From Chrysaora quinquecirrha (taxonomy: Eukaryota > Cnidaria > Scyphozoa > Semaeostomeae > Pelagiidae), in NCBI GenBank assembly GCA_014526335.1, contig JACTAT010000001.1, positions 2,149,851 through 2,213,850 on the forward strand: a DNA stretch of 64,000 nt, written 5' to 3'. Under the pieces are notes generated by a model. That model searched no databases. It had not been told where the DNA came from and worked only from the letters and a program-made list of their open reading frames with translations. The translations under genes were made by a program, and so were the position numbers. Shown here one piece after another: positions 52,301-58,300 of this stretch (within the stretch, counting starts at the first letter, position 1; each line of letters starts with the position of its first letter).

Positions 52301-55300
52301 GTTTGATGCGCTGAAAAGATAGGATGTAGACCCACGCTGAAAAATGCCCCCTTGTTCTATTTTTAGACTTGGGTACTAGCTCCCAGGCCTCTAAAAGGAA
52401 AGTTGGAATACCTTTGCTTTTTATCAAGATAAGAACATGAAACTTGGTAGAAATAGACAGTTTGATACGCTGAAGAAGATAGGATGTAGACCCACGCTGA
52501 AAAATGCCCGCTTGTTCTATTTTTAGACTTGGGTACTAGCTCCCATGCCTCTAAAAGGAAAGTTTGAATACCTTTGCTGTTTATCAAGATAAGGACATGA
52601 AACTTTGTAGAAATAGACAGTTTGATACGCTGAAAAAGATAGGATGCAGACCCCAAACGAAAAATGTCCCTTTGTGCTATGTTTAGACTGGGGTAATTGG
52701 TACCAGACCTCTACGTAAGCTACAACAGTAGTTCTAATATGAATTGCACATGCATGAAACTTGGCGAAAAAGGGTAGTATGAGACGCTAAGAAGGATAGG
52801 ATATGGACCACAACTGAGACATACCCCCTTGTGTTATTTTTAGATTGGGGTAATTGGTATCAGACCTCTACGTAAGCTATAACAGTAGTTCTAATATGTA
52901 TTATGATGCATATATCAAAGTGGTGAAAAGCGATATTTTGACACACTGAGAAAGATAGGATATTGACCGAGACGACCGAGAAATGCCCATTTGTACAATT
53001 TTTAGACTAGGGATATTTATAATGATAACATCCAACATAACACGAAGTAAGTACAGTGAATAAATGCTTAGAGGGATGAGACGGAGAACAATTTATCAAA
53101 CGACCAATGGTTAGCGTTTTGAGCAAGTGAGATTTCTTTTAAATTGTGATTTTTATAGCTGTCAAGCGAGGAAAAGTAACCCAAGAGTGACTGATCCTTA
53201 GTTTCAGGTCCACTAAGGATCTTCTTCTTCTTCAAGTAATGGAAGGACTCGTCTGCTGCTTGTTGCATGACCGTGATGTTGAACCCTTGCCTTACTTGCC
53301 TTTATTTCTATTCTGGCCTTTATTTCTTCTCCTTCTTTCCGGTCCTACCTAACGAAGGATCCAAGGATTTGAATAGTTAGACCTGTTTTTGCTGCACAGG
53401 CCTACAACATGAATTTTGGGAGACAGTAAGTGGAAAAACGTAAGCTAACGAATTTCAACATGCAAAACATAAGAACGAAGAACAATTTCCTAACACAAGA
53501 AAGAGAATAAGCTTGGTTGTTTGACTTCTTAGTTGCTTACAGTAATTCAATTGAGCGCTCAAGTTGCTTAATGTTGAGGTCAGTTCAGCCCTAGTTGCTT
53601 ATTGAGCGGTTGCTTATTAAAAAAAAAGTGTATGCTGGAATTCCTATTGTTTTCATGGAAATACCCTGGAAATCATTTAGCTTTAATGGAAATCTCGTGC
53701 ATTTTTAGTGCAACAATGCCCATACTCCTCGATCAAGGGGATCTGAGGTTCTGTTGCAGCATAGTCAATGGCTGCAGGCAAACAAAATTTCATGAATCAG
53801 ACGGCGCTCACCCCCTTCTCAAATTCAGTGGTTATTTCTGAGAAAACAAGCATATTGTTTTCCTCTCTTTCTTTCAATTTTGTTTTGTTTATTTTAATAA
53901 TCAACGTTCCATATTTGGTGATTTCTCAGGCGAAAAATCTTACGATCCTTTGAAAACCTCCGTAGCAACATTAAAAGCCCTATTCTGTGATAAAAATGTG
54001 GTTTGTGTTGAAGACAGTGGTGTTTTTTCTGCTAATCGATTGGATGTCTTTCTCACGCTGGTCAGTGAAATCAATGAAACATTTCTGTGTCCCTTTTGTT
54101 GAATGCTTGATCGATGGGTTTGTGCTCCCTTTGAACTTTGGTGTTAACAGCAGATTGCAAAATCTCTGCGAGGGGTTTACAATCCTTGAAATCTCTTGAA
54201 TCACACACTGCAAATCCTATTGTTTTTTTAATGGAAATCTCTTGGAAATCCTTTTATTTTAACGAGAATGTCGTACGCATTTTAAAATCGAAATACCTCT
54301 AGGGTTTGCAGAAGATTTTGAATATTCTCTACAAGGGGTAATAGCTACTCTCCTTGAAAATCTTGTACGCCTTGCAGGAAATTCTAGACTTTTGGGGAAA
54401 TCTCTTGGAAATCCTTTTATTTTAACGGGCATTTCCTACGCTTTTTTTAAAAATGAAGTGCCCTTAGTGTTTGCTCTTGGGTTTGCAATAGATTGTGAAT
54501 ATTCTCTGCAAGCCGTATTACAATCCTTGAAAATCTCCTCCACCACACGGTAGAAATCCTATTGTTTTCATGAAAATGTCTTGGAAATCCTTTTATTTTA
54601 CAGAAATCTCGTACGCTTTTTGGAGAATGAAATGCCTTTCTATTCTTTGCAAGGGGTAATACAATCCTTGACAATTTCCTACACCACACGATAGAAATCC
54701 TATTGTTTTCATAAGAAATCTCTTGGAAATCCTTTTATTTTAAGAGAAATCTCGTTCGGTTTTTGGAGAATGAAATGCCTTTCTATTCTTTGCAAGGGGT
54801 AATACAATCCTTGACAATTTCCTACACCACACGATAGAAATCCTATTGTTTTCATAAGAAATCTCTTGGAAATCCTTTTATTTTAACAGAAATCTCGTTC
54901 GGTTTTTGGAGAATGAAATGCCTTTCTATTCTTTGCAAGGGGTAATACAATCCTTGAAAATCTCCTACACCACACGATAGAAATCCTATTGTTTTCATGA
55001 ACATCTCTTGGAAATCCTTTCATTTTAACGGAAATTTCGTACGCTTTTTGGAGAGTGAAAGGCCTTTCTATTCTTTGCAAGGGGTAGTAATCTCCTTGCA
55101 ACCTCATACACCTATGCTGGAAACATAGTCAATAGAAGTGAGGAACTCACTTCCATTGACTCTGTTGGAAATCCTAGTTTTTAATGGAAATCCCTTGGAA
55201 ATCCTTTGATATTAACATGAATTTAAGATTGGAAATGCCCCTGCGATTCTCTGGGGATGGGCTTTCTTGATTCACCTTAGGAGTGTATTCCACCATGACT

Positions 55301-58300
55301 CATGGCCTTAACCTGAACCTTTTAGTACAGTTTTATTTTGGTTTGGTTTTTTTGGTATCACTCCAATCTGTGCTCACTCTAATTTCAATTCAGTTCTTAA
55401 CCTATCGAACTCATTTTTCTTTCTTTTATTTCCCTTTTCGCCAAGACAATATTTGCAATTATGAAGAACTAACCAAATATTCTACCAAGGAAACTAATCT
55501 CCCTCAAAGCCTTTTACACTGTCTGGGATCAGATCAACAATGAAAGAAAAAGTATACATTCCATTTTGACGTTATTTGCTGTGATCAAATATTAAGCGAG
55601 AGCTTATAACCTGGCCTGGCCTAAGCCAATATCGAAAAAGACAAAGAATTAAGCGTAGCAAGGTAACGAAATTTGATCATTGTCGAGAAACAAGGCCAAA
55701 ATATGTAACCAACTAATGTCGTTTGTTTTCTATGGACTGTCTTTATAATTTTATCTACCACTGCCTTTATCATCAATTTTTGTGGACACAAAAGATTGTT
55801 TGGAGAATGCAAAGACGATCTCGCTTTGATACTTTAGCACGCTTCATCTCACAAGCATAGTATCGCTAATGACATCGGTAGGGAATTCGTAAGCTATCTC
55901 AATTATTCACACATCGTGAAAAGGCCAGCCTAGTACTACTTGCTTGCAGAAATGAATGGAAATATGGATGATGATTCAGATAGGGATTCGCTTTCTCGTT
56001 CACCGGGATTCAGGAGAAGAAACTTTGGATATATAGGAGCCTTTAAGGTTTGTGTATTACCAGTTTAAGTTTAAGTACGTGGTTACCTAATTATTAAACC
56101 AGACAAGAACGATATTAACTATGATCAATCCGATCGAAGGTTTGGATTATATTCATGATTTCTTTAGTCTATAAATTGGCTGAGGTAAATCGTTATGAAA
56201 TCGTCTAGTGATTTTGATCGCATTACTCTGTTCACAAGCCATTGATAAAACGGATTTTTTGATGTTTGCTTTTAAATGGAGCACAAATAGTTGGGCTCGG
56301 TTATATCTGTCTCTTTACGGTACCTGCTTTTCACAGAACCTGTATTTTGGACGTTTTCATTAGGAAATTTACGTCTACTTCTTGATCTCTCTCATAGTCT
56401 TGTTTACTTTCAACCTTAAGACTCTGTAATTCGTCCTAAATTTATTTCCATTGAAACTAAAATCCACACAAACTTGACAGAGCTGATAATCCATCTTTTC
56501 TTCTCGTTATTGTGCACGTGTGTTTGCACCCCCGTTTTAGAAGTCGAAGGTCCAGTATCGGGTTTTTGAATTTCTTTGAATTCAATGTCTTCACGTGAAA
56601 CCTTTTGTGACGAAATAAAACGAATTGAACCTTCATCTGCAGGAAACTCCAGGCCTATTGGCGAGGGCCTTAACAAGTCTCAGAACGGTGTAAGGTTTCT
56701 AGAGACCTCCTAGAGAGTTGCAGTTTCTTGTAAGATTTGTTTTATAAAATGAGTGTACTGATATTTTGATTTGACTCTGAGAAGGTCGACATGGAGTTGC
56801 GCACTTTTACTTTTAAGAGAATCTGGCAAATGACGTGATACAGTCTCCCTTGCTGTTATTGTTGTTGTTGTTATTCAGGACAACTCGTTCTGATGTAGCG
56901 AGTCTTGTATTAAGGCTCAAATGTGATGCTGCGTACTGGATTCGAGTCTCCCTTTACCGCCACCTTACAGTTGAATTGAATTTTGATACTCTGCCACGCC
57001 CCATCATGTCCAGAGCCTTAATGCACCTCATTTGACGCCCATATCTGCTATGTAATTCAAAGTGTTGGCATTTAGGCCAGTTGGCCAGTTATCTGGTGGA
57101 ATTTATGTGCACCAGACGCCACTTATTTGCACCAATTTCAGTGGCGTATTCAGGTCTGAAGTAGTTGGGGGGCCTGGGGAAAATTTTCAGACCACGCCCT
57201 TCAAAGTCTCGCAAATTCGGGGAAACGCCCTTTTTGCCCTCCATGAGTTTTATACCCTGGGTACCAGAGCCTCAAGATTGGAACAGCAGAACAAAATAAT
57301 AAAAAATAATAAGTTTTTTGTTCTGCGGTTGCAATCTTGAGGCTCTGGTACCCAGGGTATGAGTTTTACAACGTTTTTGGACAAATCTCGACGACCATAT
57401 TCAAGAAAAGAGTGGTTCGGGACCCCCTATTCCCCCTTTGGGTACTCCAATGGCCAATTTCTATTGTTATTTCTATTGTTTTACTTTCCTCTGTCTGCCA
57501 CAGATCTGTGGCGTCAAGGGCCTAGATTCCAGTGAGCCAGCACCAAGGTGCAGTTACTCTCTAGGATTCTGATACACTTTGTGACAGTAAATAATATTTT
57601 TGCTTTGCAGAAAATATCTACAGATTCGTTCGATTCAAATAGAAATCTCGTACACTTTTGGGTTTCTAAATACCGCAAACTGTTCAACTGTTGTTAAAGA
57701 CCCCGAAAATTTTTTTACTGAATGTTAATAATCTGAAAGCTGAGTCACAGAAAGCTATAACATGACAGCGCTAATCCTTTCCTTGAAAATCATTATTGCT
57801 CTCTTCTGAACACAGCACTAAAGTATTAACTATCGAATACAGAACATAGATCAGACCATGCATTGACTAAGATCAAAGAAGAAATTTACAGAATACACAG
57901 TGTTTCACTTGATATTATAAGCCTATTGATAATACAAAAAGTATTATCTGTTTGGCTTATTATTCATCTCTGAATTGTGGCTGTTATCATTTGTGTTCAA
58001 ACTTGTCTGTTCCTGCAGGGATAGCTGTCTTAAAATGTATGAAAGGGGTTCAGCTTTCCTAGAAACTTGATGACCACACCCAATGCCACACCCAAAACCA
58101 CATCAGTTATGTATCTTGCTCCTCAACTCAACAACTATTGTTTTTTCTCAAGGTTGTAGGAGCTTGGGAGGGGAAGAGGCCATCCCCTACTTTTTGAAAA
58201 GTTAACAGAAAATGCCCCTTGTTGGACCAACGTTGCTCTCTTTTAGAGCATAAGTACCCTTTTCCTCCGACTTGAAAAGTCCTCTTTCTGTGCCAGGCAG

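Noticed and set aside
51756..52656. Three similar minus-strand ORFs of about 100 codons
   Set aside because: They follow the 161 bp satellite unit and have no start, splice or domain support.
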